Below, piece by piece: positions 7,278-13,653 of a DNA stretch of 32,417 nt (position 1 is the first letter of the stretch; each line of letters begins with the position of its first letter). Below the pieces are notes generated by a model that worked only from the letters and a program-made list of their open reading frames with translations, was not told the DNA's origin and ran no database searches. Source of the stretch: Lachnospiraceae bacterium (GTDB lineage: Bacteria > Bacillota > Clostridia > Lachnospirales > Lachnospiraceae); NCBI GenBank assembly GCA_014804265.1, contig JAAVAC010000020.1:1-32417 (forward strand). Direction: 5' to 3'. The position numbers and the translations under genes were made by a program.

Positions 7278-8573
7278 TTGAAGATGAGAGAAATAACAAA
7301 TAAAGAACTAGAGAATATAGTTTTAAAGCAGCCATCAGCATTTTTATGTGGAAATGGATTTAGTATTAATTTTGATAATGATTTTGCAAATATTTATGAC
7401 AGACTTTATGAAGCGCATAAATTATTGCTTCATAGTGGTAAGTATGATGTGAAAGCCAATAATTTATTTAAGAAGGTTTTTAAGGATAATTATAAAAATG
7501 TCTGTAAGTATGTATATACATATAAGCAAAAAGATATAGAACAAGTATTTTTGTCAGGTATTGATTTTGCTGAAAGCATTATAAAGGATGAGGATTTATG
7601 TAAAAAATTAAATGATATGGAATATATTCATAAATTAGTTTTTGGAAAGTCAGAATTAGATTTGGTTGAAAGTATTGCGAGAGTTGGAAGAAAGAGAGGA
7701 TATAAATTTGTAAATATTGAATATTGGTCCATATTAATATATATGTTTTTTGCAATAAATGAAATGGATTCTGAAAAGTATGCTTTCCCTCCAAATAATG
7801 AATTTATTATTTTGATTAAAGTGGGATATATGAACAAAAATAAGATTGTTACCGAAACAGATGATATTCATCAATTTGCGTTGAGCAATGGATTTAATAC
7901 ATATTATCGAATGCTTTTTGCAACAGCTATTTTGTGCAATGGAAAGGCCGTAAACTTTTCAAAGCTTGGTAATCTTAGCAATTTAAAATTGGATAAAATT
8001 AAAAATTTTCTGGATAAGTACAAAGTGTTAATCACTTTAAATTATGACCATATTTTAGAAAATATGTCAATGCGACCTGTACAACATATTCATGGACAGT
8101 ATGTACTTAATGAAAAGGAGTATGTCTATTATCAGAGTTTAGGAGTAGGATTGAATTTTGAAACATATGTAAGTTTTTCGGATATATTAATCGGAGATTA
8201 TTTCACGAATAAAACATTTGCAGGAATAGTAAATGTAATGAATAAGAATCCTATTAATAAGAGGACAGCCAACATTGTAAAAATAGTTGGTAATTGTATG
8301 GAGAAGGATAAAGTAGAAGTTGTGGTGATATTTGGAATGAATATTGATAACGACCAACATATAATAAGGGATGTAATGCTTCGATTTAGTGATATGCCAT
8401 CTGAAAATGTTAAAATTATTTATTGTTACTTTACAGAAGAAGACAGAGATACATTTAATGAGCAATATGAATCATCAATTACTTTTAGGAAAGATGTTAG
8501 CCATCGAGTTAAGGAAACAGAACTTTTGTACATAAAGACTCAAGATATTTTGCAAGAGTATTTTGTTAAGTAA
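7278..8573 (+). CDS. SIR2-like/AbiH-like putative antiphage protein
   Basis: The 431-residue protein starts with a nucleotide-binding loop typical of SIR2-like and AbiH-like proteins (FLCGNGFSINFD, G25-N26-G27). It has ITLNYDHILE (252 onwards) and VQHIHGQYV (H270, H272), matching the family's FNYT..LE and HIHG motifs. Near residue 348 VVVIFGMNIDNDQHIIRDV resembles the late IFGHSL segment of AbiH-type proteins. Relatives act as NAD-degrading or abortive-infection effectors in phage defence. The gene is markedly AT-rich compared with pcrA or rlmD, a sign of transfer. The start is uncertain: TTG 7278 is 12 bases after AGGAG (7261-7265), ATG 7284 is further. The role is inferred from motifs; substrate and trigger are unknown. 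Confidence 0.6.
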   Translation: MKMREITNKELENIVLKQPSAFLCGNGFSINFDNDFANIYDRLYEAHKLLLHSGKYDVKANNLFKKVFKDNYKNVCKYVYTYKQKDIEQVFLSGIDFAESIIKDEDLCKKLNDMEYIHKLVFGKSELDLVESIARVGRKRGYKFVNIEYWSILIYMFFAINEMDSEKYAFPPNNEFIILIKVGYMNKNKIVTETDDIHQFALSNGFNTYYRMLFATAILCNGKAVNFSKLGNLSNLKLDKIKNFLDKYKVLITLNYDHILENMSMRPVQHIHGQYVLNEKEYVYYQSLGVGLNFETYVSFSDILIGDYFTNKTFAGIVNVMNKNPINKRTANIVKIVGNCMEKDKVEVVVIFGMNIDNDQHIIRDVMLRFSDMPSENVKIIYCYFTEEDRDTFNEQYESSITFRKDVSHRVKETELLYIKTQDILQEYFVK

Positions 8574-8628
8574 AAATAAGTAGTAATAAATTTATTTGTG
8601 ATATGTTATTTGTGGGAAAAAGGTAATA

Positions 8629-8750
8629 TCGTTGAGACGGTGTGTCTCTTGAGCAACACCAATAAGAAGAAAGATTCCTACATAACTCTGGATGTGGAGA
8701 TGGATGAGTATTACCGCATAAAGAATGAAGGAAAGACCACTGGTAAGTAA
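8629..8750 (+). pseudogene. remnant of an rlmD 3' end (integration-site copy 2)
   Basis: From 8631 the frame reads VETVCLLSNTNKKKDSYITL and continues DVEMDEYYRIKNEG to TTGK, then TAA at 8748. VETVCLLS is the closing motif of RlmD-type methyltransferases, yet the preceding bases (GGTAATATC) do not encode the expected GTGH, and no methyltransferase body lies upstream. This is therefore an isolated tail: the 3' end of a former rlmD, or of an element-encoded replacement, left when another cassette inserted in front of it. The bases GTTGAGAC at 8631-8638 recur at 11763-11770. A TTG at 8649 could in theory express a 33-residue peptide. Confidence 0.65.
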
Positions 8751-8781
8751 GCCTCACAATCGAATAGGAATTTGAATAGAT

Positions 8782-8825
8782 AAGCTGCAGATGCGGAGAT
8801 GATCCGAGAACTGCAGCTTCTTTTA
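8782..8825 (+). terminator. hairpin terminator before the SymE-like gene
   Basis: AAGCTGCAG (8782-8790) pairs perfectly with CTGCAGCTT (8811-8819). A nested CGGA/TCCG stem lies inside, and CTTTT follows. It sits between the rlmD remnant and the next cassette gene and would stop transcription coming from the left. Confidence 0.65.
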
Positions 8826-8862
8826 ATTTATCAAATGTCTATTGGAAAAAGAGGACAAACAC

Positions 8863-9174
8863 ATGGCAAAAAAGAACATAAGAGAATTGAAGGTAAGAGC
8901 ACAGAGCGGTTACCAGTACAAGGCGACACCAACCATCATCTTGAAGGGCGACTGGTTGAAAGAAATTGGATTTGACATTGGAGATTACATTACAGTGACC
9001 TGCGAGAATGGAAAGCTGGTAATTGCTCCTGATACTGCACGTGCAGAGATGGAAGCAGCAGAGCAGGCATTTATGGAAGCAAAGACCAAAAAGCTTCAGG
9101 AAAAATTCCAGAAGGAGCGTGAGAAGATTCATGCTCAGTATGTAGCAGAGAGAGCAACAGGGTACAGAGCATGA
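8863..9174 (+). CDS. SymE-like toxin-family protein (SpoVT/AbrB-like fold)
   Basis: Residues 22-56 (TPTIILKGDWLKEIGFDIGD, then YITVTCENGKLVIAPD) match the SymE toxin domain, an AbrB-related swapped-hairpin fold. SymE of E. coli is an SOS-induced type I toxin acting on RNA or nucleoid. The remaining ~45 residues form a charged helix (EMEAAEQAFMEAKTKKLQEK), probably a coiled coil, which is common in Firmicutes versions. ATG 8863 is chosen because AAAGAGGA lies about 8 bases before it. I see no obvious antisense RNA promoter. Whether this copy is a toxin or only shares the fold is open. Confidence 0.75.
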   Translation: MAKKNIRELKVRAQSGYQYKATPTIILKGDWLKEIGFDIGDYITVTCENGKLVIAPDTARAEMEAAEQAFMEAKTKKLQEKFQKEREKIHAQYVAERATGYRA

Positions 9175-9205
9175 GAGAGTTTAGAATAAAATGAAGGAGG
9201 CGGCT

Positions 9206-9463
9206 ATGTTTGACGAAAAACAGATATCAGCTTTGGGTCCGAATTATTTTAATATCATCTTGCAGGATGACCGAGATGTAACGATACAGTCTAAATGTAC
9301 CGGTCACGTGTGGTATATTCGCTGCTGTGAATATCCTAATCCGGCAAGCTGTATTGATGTTATGAGCAGATTGATACTTAAATACGGTCCAAGTATGTTG
9401 GAAAGGATAGAATGGAAAGAAATGCGGGATACACATTGCGAAGAAACGGATAATGTGCTATGA
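9206..9463 (+). CDS. uncharacterised 85-residue protein
   Basis: ATG 9206 follows AAGGAGG (9193-9199) at a good distance, so it is preferred over ATG 9191. The N-terminal half (LGPNYFNIILQDDRDVTIQS, then KCTGHVWYI) resembles small proteins often found next to symE-like genes on Firmicutes elements. The C-terminal half (CIDVMSRLILKYGPSMLERI) looks different in style and may be a fusion or a substitution. No catalytic motif is evident and no function is assigned. It lies 31 bases after the SymE-like gene, probably in the same operon. Confidence 0.6.
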   Translation: MFDEKQISALGPNYFNIILQDDRDVTIQSKCTGHVWYIRCCEYPNPASCIDVMSRLILKYGPSMLERIEWKEMRDTHCEETDNVL

Positions 9464-9542
9464 TACGTACAACGCAATGCGTGGAGCGACACTCAGATAC
9501 ACAATTTTTGACAGCAAAATACGAAGGAGTGAAAGGCTTACG

Positions 9543-10070
9543 TTGGAGAGAAATGTAGAAATTGTTACGGGCAGTGATAAAAAGAAGATTGTGAGAATCC
9601 ATGATATCAGGTTTCAGGGGAAGCGGTCTATTGACTGGAGGCAAGTACGAGAATACCTGAAAGATTATGTTGGTGCGGCATACGAAATAGCTGAGACAAA
9701 GGATATAATATACATCGGTTCCGATCTGCCGGATGAATATAGCGGGTCGAGATATACCTACAAGTTGATGGGAACACTAGCAAAAGCCAAAGCTAATGCA
9801 GCACAAGGAATTCCGGAATTGTTGGAAATGGCTGTCAACAAGCGGTTTTTAGAAAATCGTGATCCGAGACATATCAGAAATGCTCAATATGGATGGTATA
9901 GATATGATGCATATTTTGAACTACCTGTATATGATGAAGATGGAGAAATCGAGAGGTATAATTGTTTTAGGGCAACAATGTTGATTCGGCATTCTGCGAA
10001 TGGAAAAAAGTATCTTTATGATATTTTGGACATAAAAAAAGAAACGAGCAACTCTCTCAGCTCATTATGA
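9543..10070 (+). CDS. putative PBECR/MuF-type nuclease-like domain protein
   Basis: The frame is open from ATG 9453, but AAGGAG at about 9523 points to TTG 9543 as the start, giving 175 residues (MERNVEIVTGSDKKKIV). The middle has IIYIGSDLPDEYSGSRYTYK and KAKANAAQGIPELLEMA. The end has GEIERYNCFRATMLIRH and YLYDILDIKKETSNSL, an ending I associate with the barnase/EndoU/colicin-E5/RelE-like (PBECR) domains of phage and element polyvalent proteins. If so, it would be a stand-alone RNase-like protein in the cassette. Family assignment is tentative, made from the C-terminal pattern only. Confidence 0.5.
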   Translation: MERNVEIVTGSDKKKIVRIHDIRFQGKRSIDWRQVREYLKDYVGAAYEIAETKDIIYIGSDLPDEYSGSRYTYKLMGTLAKAKANAAQGIPELLEMAVNKRFLENRDPRHIRNAQYGWYRYDAYFELPVYDEDGEIERYNCFRATMLIRHSANGKKYLYDILDIKKETSNSLSSL

Positions 10071-10177
10071 GCTTACCAGACACAAAACCCATTTCTCTTT
10101 GACAGAAACATAACATAAATGGCACCATTTTGTCAACTGTTTTTTTTCAAGCGAGAAAATAAAAGAGGATAATCGAT

Positions 10178-10378
10178 ATGGATATAGCAAAAAGAATAAC
10201 GGAACTTCGTGAGGAAGCGGGCGAAAACAGAAAAGAATTTTCGCATCATACGGGGATACCTGTTCGAACATTAGAGGACTGGGAGGCGGGGCGCCGCACT
10301 CCGCCGGAATATATTCCTCGGCTGATAGAGTATCAGATGAAGTATGAGAAGTTGGTTAAAAGCAATAAGAAGGATTAA
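10178..10378 (+). CDS. small XRE-type helix-turn-helix regulator
   Basis: The 66 residues contain a Cro/CI-like HTH (about 4-45: RITELREEAGENRKEFSHHT, GIPVRTLEDWEAGRRTPPEY) and a short tail. The start is preceded by AGAGGA. It probably regulates the adjacent cassette genes; the palindromes that follow it are candidate binding sites. An antitoxin role is possible, but no toxin is directly paired with it. Confidence 0.75.
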   Translation: MDIAKRITELREEAGENRKEFSHHTGIPVRTLEDWEAGRRTPPEYIPRLIEYQMKYEKLVKSNKKD

Positions 10379-10421
10379 ACCCGCCAAAATCGACGAGTTT
10401 AGAAAATAAGAATTATAAAGA

Positions 10422-10435
10422 TATCGAATTCGATA
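10422..10435. repeat. 14-bp palindrome with TCGAATTCGA core
   Basis: TATCGAATTCGATA is perfectly self-complementary. It is the first of several palindromes between the HTH gene and the recombinase remnant and shares its core with those at 6556-6587 and 10559-10584. An imperfect half-copy AATTCGAGGC follows at 10461-10470. Confidence 0.8.
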
Positions 10436-10474
10436 AGTTAAATTAATTTTAATCGTGTGAAATTCGAGGCGGTT

Positions 10475-10488
10475 AAATCAATTGATTT
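10475..10488. repeat. 14-bp AT-rich palindrome
   Basis: AAATCAATTGATTT is perfectly self-complementary. It belongs to the same palindrome cluster but has a different core, so it may be an operator for another protein or a chance AT-rich match. Confidence 0.6.
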
Positions 10489-10499
10489 TTGATAGGAAA

Positions 10500-10526
10500 T
10501 TTGCGGACGAAATTTTCGACCGCAAA
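10500..10526. repeat. 27-nt hairpin in the palindrome cluster
   Basis: TTTGCGG (10500-10506) pairs with CCGCAAA (10520-10526), and CGAAA (10508-10512) pairs with TTTCG (10514-10518). Only one mismatch lies between the two stems. Confidence 0.75.
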
Positions 10527-10558
10527 AGGAGATACTTGGTGTGGAATCTGTCTAGGTT

Positions 10559-10584
10559 TAAATGCCTCGAATTCGAGGCATTTA
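10559..10584. repeat. 26-bp perfect palindrome with TCGAATTCGA core
   Basis: The segment is perfectly self-complementary; its central part is GCCTCGAATTCGAGGC, flanked by TAAAT and ATTTA. It has the same inner 12 bases (CTCGAATTCGAG) as the palindrome inside the KilA-N gene about 4 kb away, with different outer bases that still pair. That is the pattern expected if the pairing itself is selected. Confidence 0.9.
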
Positions 10585-10608
10585 GAATCAAGAGGCTGGT
10601 CATTTGAG

Positions 10609-10632
10609 CATTTTCGTGACGTCACGAAAATG
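10609..10632. repeat. 24-bp perfect palindrome just before the recombinase
   Basis: CATTTTCGTGAC is followed directly by its reverse complement (centre 10620/10621). It ends 16 bases before the recombinase ATG, where it could serve as operator, recombinase-binding site or mRNA hairpin masking the ribosome site. Confidence 0.9.
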
Positions 10633-10648
10633 ATAGGGAGTGGAATCA

Positions 10649-11026
10649 ATGATTAAGAAGAAAAATTGTTACATCTACACCCGTGTATCTACGGCGTTGC
10701 AGGTGGATGGGTACAGTTTGGATGCACAGAGAGATAAACTTCGCAAGTATGCGGAATATCAGGATATGACAGTTGTTTCCGAGTTTTCAGACGAAGGATT
10801 TTCAGGAAAAAACATTAAGGGCAGACCTGAGTTTACGCTCATGATGGAGAAAATTGAATCGGGCGAGGATGATGTGAGTTTTGTCCTTGTGTTCAAACTT
10901 TCCAGATTTGGCAGAAATGCTGCGGATGTGCTGAATTCCCTTCAGACAATGCAGGACTATGGTGTGAACTTAATCTGTGTGGAGGACGGAATCTATTCGC
11001 AATATATTATCTTGCGAAAGCCATAG
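10649..11026 (+). pseudogene. truncated serine recombinase (resolvase/invertase catalytic domain)
   Basis: Residues 1-113 are a clear serine-recombinase catalytic domain: CYIYTRVSTALQVDGYSLDA with the nucleophile Ser in RVST, EFSDEGFSGKNIKGRPEF and VFKLSRFGRNAADVLNSLQT. After ICVEDGI the frame switches to an unrelated YSQYIILRKP and stops. Large serine integrases have 450-600 residues, so the zinc-ribbon and DNA-binding C-terminal parts are gone. GGAG before ATG 10649 supports this start. I infer this was the integrase of the cassette inserted at rlmD and that it was inactivated by deletion. Confidence 0.85.
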
Positions 11027-11103
11027 AACTTTGGGAAGCAAATTCTAATTTTCATTATTATAAACTCTTTGAGGCATATAAGCGATATTTAGAACTATTA
11101 TAA
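10999..11103 (+). pseudogene. C-terminal fragment of an unidentified protein
   Basis: Immediately after the recombinase breakpoint, a different frame reads AIYYLAKAIELWEANSNFHY and continues to KRYLELL before a TAA at 11101. The helix-rich, Tyr/Leu-rich sequence looks like a genuine coding remnant joined to the recombinase by deletion. The source protein is not recognised. Confidence 0.4.
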
Positions 11104-11104
11104 T

Positions 11105-11755
11105 ATTATCCATTATAATCTTGATATGATTATCTCTCTTAGATATCGTGTTAAATCGTTAATTGCTACACAATTTCGTCGATGGGCAACTGAACGTCTG
11201 AAAGAGTATATGATAAAAGGCTTTACGATGGATGATGAACGATTAAAAAATTTAGTTGGTGAAAATTACAGGAAAGAGTTACTAGACCGCATACGGGATA
11301 TTCGTTCATCTGAAAAGGTGATGTATCGGCAGGTGCTTGACCTTTATGTTACCAGTGTGGATTATAATCCTAAAAGTAGTGAATCTATTGCATTTTTTTA
11401 AATGGTTTAAAATAAATTGCATTACGCTGCACATGGGCATACGGCTGCAGAGGTGATATATGAACGAGCAGATGTGGAGCAGCCGTTTATGGGACTTAAA
11501 AGTTTTTCAGGATATTTTGACTTCGCAGAAATTCAGGCTATGCGTCATAATCCTATGTATATGTCTGATTATGTCGAGCATCTTGATAATGTGTTGAAAA
11601 CTACCGGAGAAAAATTATTGTAAGGTGCAGGAACAATTAGTCATGCACAGGCAATCGAAAAAGCAATGGAAGAATATAGAAAATATCAGGCTCAGAATTT
11701 ATCTTCAGTTGAAGAAGAGTATTTAGAAAGCATTAGAAATTTATATAGTAGCTAT
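11105..11755 (+). pseudogene. rhuM: decayed RhuM-family gene
   Basis: Pieces match RhuM/virulence-associated proteins in order: HYNLDMIISLRYRVKS and KEYMIKGFTMDDERLKN up to NPKSSESIAFF with a stop at 11399; in another frame LHYAAHGHTAAEVIYERAD and FDFAEIQAMRHNPMYMSDY to GEKLL with a stop near 11621; then GAGTISHAQAIEKAMEEYRK to ESIRNLYSSY. Between FMGLKSFSG and YFDFAEIQ roughly thirty residues present in the family seem deleted, and the N-terminal half is missing. RhuM genes are common in genomic islands and restriction-system surroundings; their function is unsettled. At least one frameshift, two stops and two deletions make this a dead gene. Confidence 0.75.
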
Positions 11756-11759
11756 AACA

Positions 11760-11820
11760 CATGTTGAGACTATTATACTCTTGTCCCACAAGTCACCAGA
11801 CAGTCATAGTCATATAATGT
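11760..11820 (+). other. rlmD 3'-end remnant (integration-site copy 3)
   Basis: The frame from 11763 reads VETIILLSHKSPDSHSHIM and then stops. It matches the junction of rlmD itself (VESIVLLSHKSPDSH) in both protein and DNA: TTGTCCCACAA is identical in both copies. No methyltransferase body precedes it, only the rhuM remnant. I infer the right boundary of the inserted block, i.e. the displaced end of the original rlmD or of an older insertion. Confidence 0.65.
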
Positions 11821-11957
11821 GAGGGTTACAGTACATCATAGATAAAAGGAAACAAGTGATAATCGAGTGATCAGATAGTATTTCTCTATAGAGGGTATTA
11901 CTTAACGGATCCTCAAAAGAGGAGCCATGAAATATAAATATCTGTTGTTCCCGCCTG

Positions 11958-12377
11958 TTATTCTTCCTTCATTAAGGCAATGAAATCATCTGGAAGCACT
12001 GCTTTTATCATTCCTTGTTGGTAATCCTTCACATTTCTTGTAATGATATAATCAATATCTGCCTTTACGGAGACTCTTTCCACTACAGCATCCTCATAGT
12101 CGCTGACTGCCGATGCAAGGGCGTCCACGCATTCATCTCCTGACACTGCAAGTATCCCTATAAAAGAATACAGTTTTCCCATGACTTGTTTTGCATGTTC
12201 TGCACTGTGCAGGTATTTTCTCGCTAAATAGTAAATATCTGTGGCAGAACTTGCTGTAATATGCATATCTATAACATGGTTCGCTGCCATAATAAAAATC
12301 TTTTCTGCACTTTCTTTCCACGGTTCTCTGGATATCAGTGCATCAATAATCACATTTGTATCAATCAGCACCCTCAT
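11958..12377 (-). CDS. PIN-domain toxin (VapC-like)
   Basis: The 139-residue protein begins MRVLIDTNVIIDAL and carries the acidic residues expected of a PIN ribonuclease (D6, D47 in TDIYY, D96 in YEDAV, D109 in DIDYIITRN). PIN toxins cut RNA with Mg/Mn ions and are held inactive by an antitoxin made from the same transcript. Its ATG directly follows the TAA of the antitoxin gene with no gap, indicating translational coupling. The family target (tRNA or rRNA) cannot be read from sequence. Confidence 0.88.
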   Translation of the reverse strand: MRVLIDTNVIIDALISREPWKESAEKIFIMAANHVIDMHITASSATDIYYLARKYLHSAEHAKQVMGKLYSFIGILAVSGDECVDALASAVSDYEDAVVERVSVKADIDYIITRNVKDYQQGMIKAVLPDDFIALMKEE

Positions 12378-12593
12378 TTATTTTACACCAAGCCTCTCTC
12401 TTTTAGCTTCTTCTATAGATGCATCTTTAGGCAAGATCCCAAATAAGGATTTTGCAGTCTGTACCCTGTCCTGATATGGATTTGTCAACTTTGCCACTAC
12501 CTTGCCATTTTTTGTAATAAAGACATCCTCCGTTGCAGATAATAACAGATACTTTCCGAGATTATTTTTAAGTTCCGTTGCCGTAACTGACAT
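12378..12593 (-). CDS. Phd/YefM-type antitoxin
   Basis: The 71-residue protein starts MSVTATELKNNLGKYLLLSA and has EDVFITKNGKVVAKLTNP, the N-terminal DNA-binding fold of Phd/YefM antitoxins. The C-terminal part (SLFGILPKDASIEEAKRERL) is the segment that would wrap the PIN toxin. It is the first gene of the pair, has an AAAGGAG ribosome site, and very likely represses its own promoter through the palindrome upstream. Confidence 0.85.
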   Translation of the reverse strand: MSVTATELKNNLGKYLLLSATEDVFITKNGKVVAKLTNPYQDRVQTAKSLFGILPKDASIEEAKRERLGVK

Positions 12594-12619
12594 AAAACCA
12601 CTCCTTTCTTTGTACTATT

Positions 12620-12648
12620 ATTATATCCAAATCGTACGATTTAATCAA
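12620..12648 (-). promoter_or_regulatory. toxin-antitoxin promoter with palindromic operator in the spacer
   Basis: On the minus strand TTGATT (12643-12648) and TATAAT (12620-12625) are exactly 17 bp apart. The 14-bp perfect palindrome AAATCGTACGATTT (12629-12642) fills nearly the whole spacer, so a bound Phd-type repressor would block RNA polymerase. This is the expected design of autoregulated toxin-antitoxin operons. Confidence 0.8.
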
Positions 12649-12718
12649 CTATTTTAGCTGAAATATATGGAAATAAGATTTGGAGGCTTTTACACTCAGC
12701 AAAGTGCCAAAAGCCCCA

Positions 12719-12749
12719 TTGACTTTCCCCCTAGGGCAAAGTTTATACT
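12719..12749 (+). promoter_or_regulatory. MerR-type promoter with 19-bp spacer
   Basis: TTGACT (12719-12724) and TATACT (12744-12749) are separated by 19 bp. The spacer contains an interrupted dyad (CTTTCCCCC / AGGGCAAAG). An over-long spacer with a central dyad is the classic target of MerR regulators, which untwist the DNA when activated. It lies directly before the MerR gene and suggests autoregulation of the unit. Confidence 0.75.
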
Positions 12750-12771
12750 GGAATGGAAAGGAGGTTCGCAT

Positions 12772-13611
12772 ATGCTTACAATCGGAGAATTCTCAAACAT
12801 ATGCAAAGTATCAACAAAGACACTCAGATACTATGCAGAAATAGGTCTGATACTGCCGGATGAGATTAACCAGGAAAACGGCTATCGGTATTATTCCATC
12901 AACCAGTTGGAGAAAATGCTGCTGATCAATCGACTGAAGGCATATCATTTTTCTTTAGAGGAAATCAAATCAATCATCGAATCAGAAGAACTGATGGAAG
13001 AGGCTCTTTTTGCTGCACTTCATAAAAAGAAAAAAGAGATTACGGTGCAGGTACAGAAATTTGAAGACACTTTGAAGCAGATAGATGGTGATATATCAAA
13101 TTTAAGGCAAGGCAAATCCATCCTGTCATATTTGAAAAACATCGATGTACAGCTCGTGGAAATTCCAAAGATGCACATTCTGTCAATTCGAAAGAATGTT
13201 TTGGAGAATGAGTTTTCAGAAGAATATGGCATTTGCTTCGGAAATCTATTTCGGAAAATGGAAGAGAAGAAACTGACAGCGGCTGCTCCGCCAATGGTGC
13301 TGTTTCATAGCGATGAGTATAGCCCGTTCGGGTTAGACACAGAATTTGCAATTCCAATAAAAGAGTATGCAACCGGAACAAGGGATTTCTGTCCCGGGCT
13401 TTGTTTAAAAACAGTCGTGCAGGGGTCTTATTCACAGCTTTCTTCGGTTTATGCAAAACAAATAGAGTGGGCAAAAAAGGAAGGTTATGAAAACAGCAAT
13501 GCTTTGTATGAAGTATACGTAACAAATCCAGCTGAGGTTTTACGGGAAAGTGAACTTGTTACGGAAGTTTATTATCCCGTAAAAAAGAGAGCTTCAAAAG
13601 AGTCAGGATAG
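12772..13611 (+). CDS. MerR-family regulator with GyrI-like effector domain
   Basis: The 279-residue protein starts MLTIGEFSNICKVSTKTLRY with a winged-helix MerR domain (1-70), a coiled dimerisation helix (about 80-120, KKKKEITVQVQKFEDTLKQI) and a C-terminal GyrI/effector-binding domain (about 125-272). This is the architecture of multidrug-sensing BmrR/BltR-type activators. ATG 12772 is chosen because AAAGGAGG (12757-12764) sits 7 bases before it. Likely targets are its own promoter and the downstream serine hydrolase. The ligand is unknown. Confidence 0.9.
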   Translation: MLTIGEFSNICKVSTKTLRYYAEIGLILPDEINQENGYRYYSINQLEKMLLINRLKAYHFSLEEIKSIIESEELMEEALFAALHKKKKEITVQVQKFEDTLKQIDGDISNLRQGKSILSYLKNIDVQLVEIPKMHILSIRKNVLENEFSEEYGICFGNLFRKMEEKKLTAAAPPMVLFHSDEYSPFGLDTEFAIPIKEYATGTRDFCPGLCLKTVVQGSYSQLSSVYAKQIEWAKKEGYENSNALYEVYVTNPAEVLRESELVTEVYYPVKKRASKESG

Positions 13612-13653
13612 CAAGCCAGTATCATGAATTGTGTGGGATGAAGGAGAAAATGA

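Noticed and set aside
10379-10648. Possible CRISPR array in the palindrome-rich segment
   Set aside because: The palindromes differ in length, sequence and spacing and there are no equal-length repeats with unique spacers, nor cas genes.
11958-12593. The PIN/Phd pair as part of the rlmD cassettes
   Set aside because: It lies beyond the last rlmD-end remnant (11760-11820), in the opposite orientation, with its own promoter; linkage by neighbourhood only.
13040-13525. 161-residue minus-strand open frame inside the MerR gene
   Set aside because: It lies opposite a convincing MerR/GyrI-like protein and has no family features or ribosome site.
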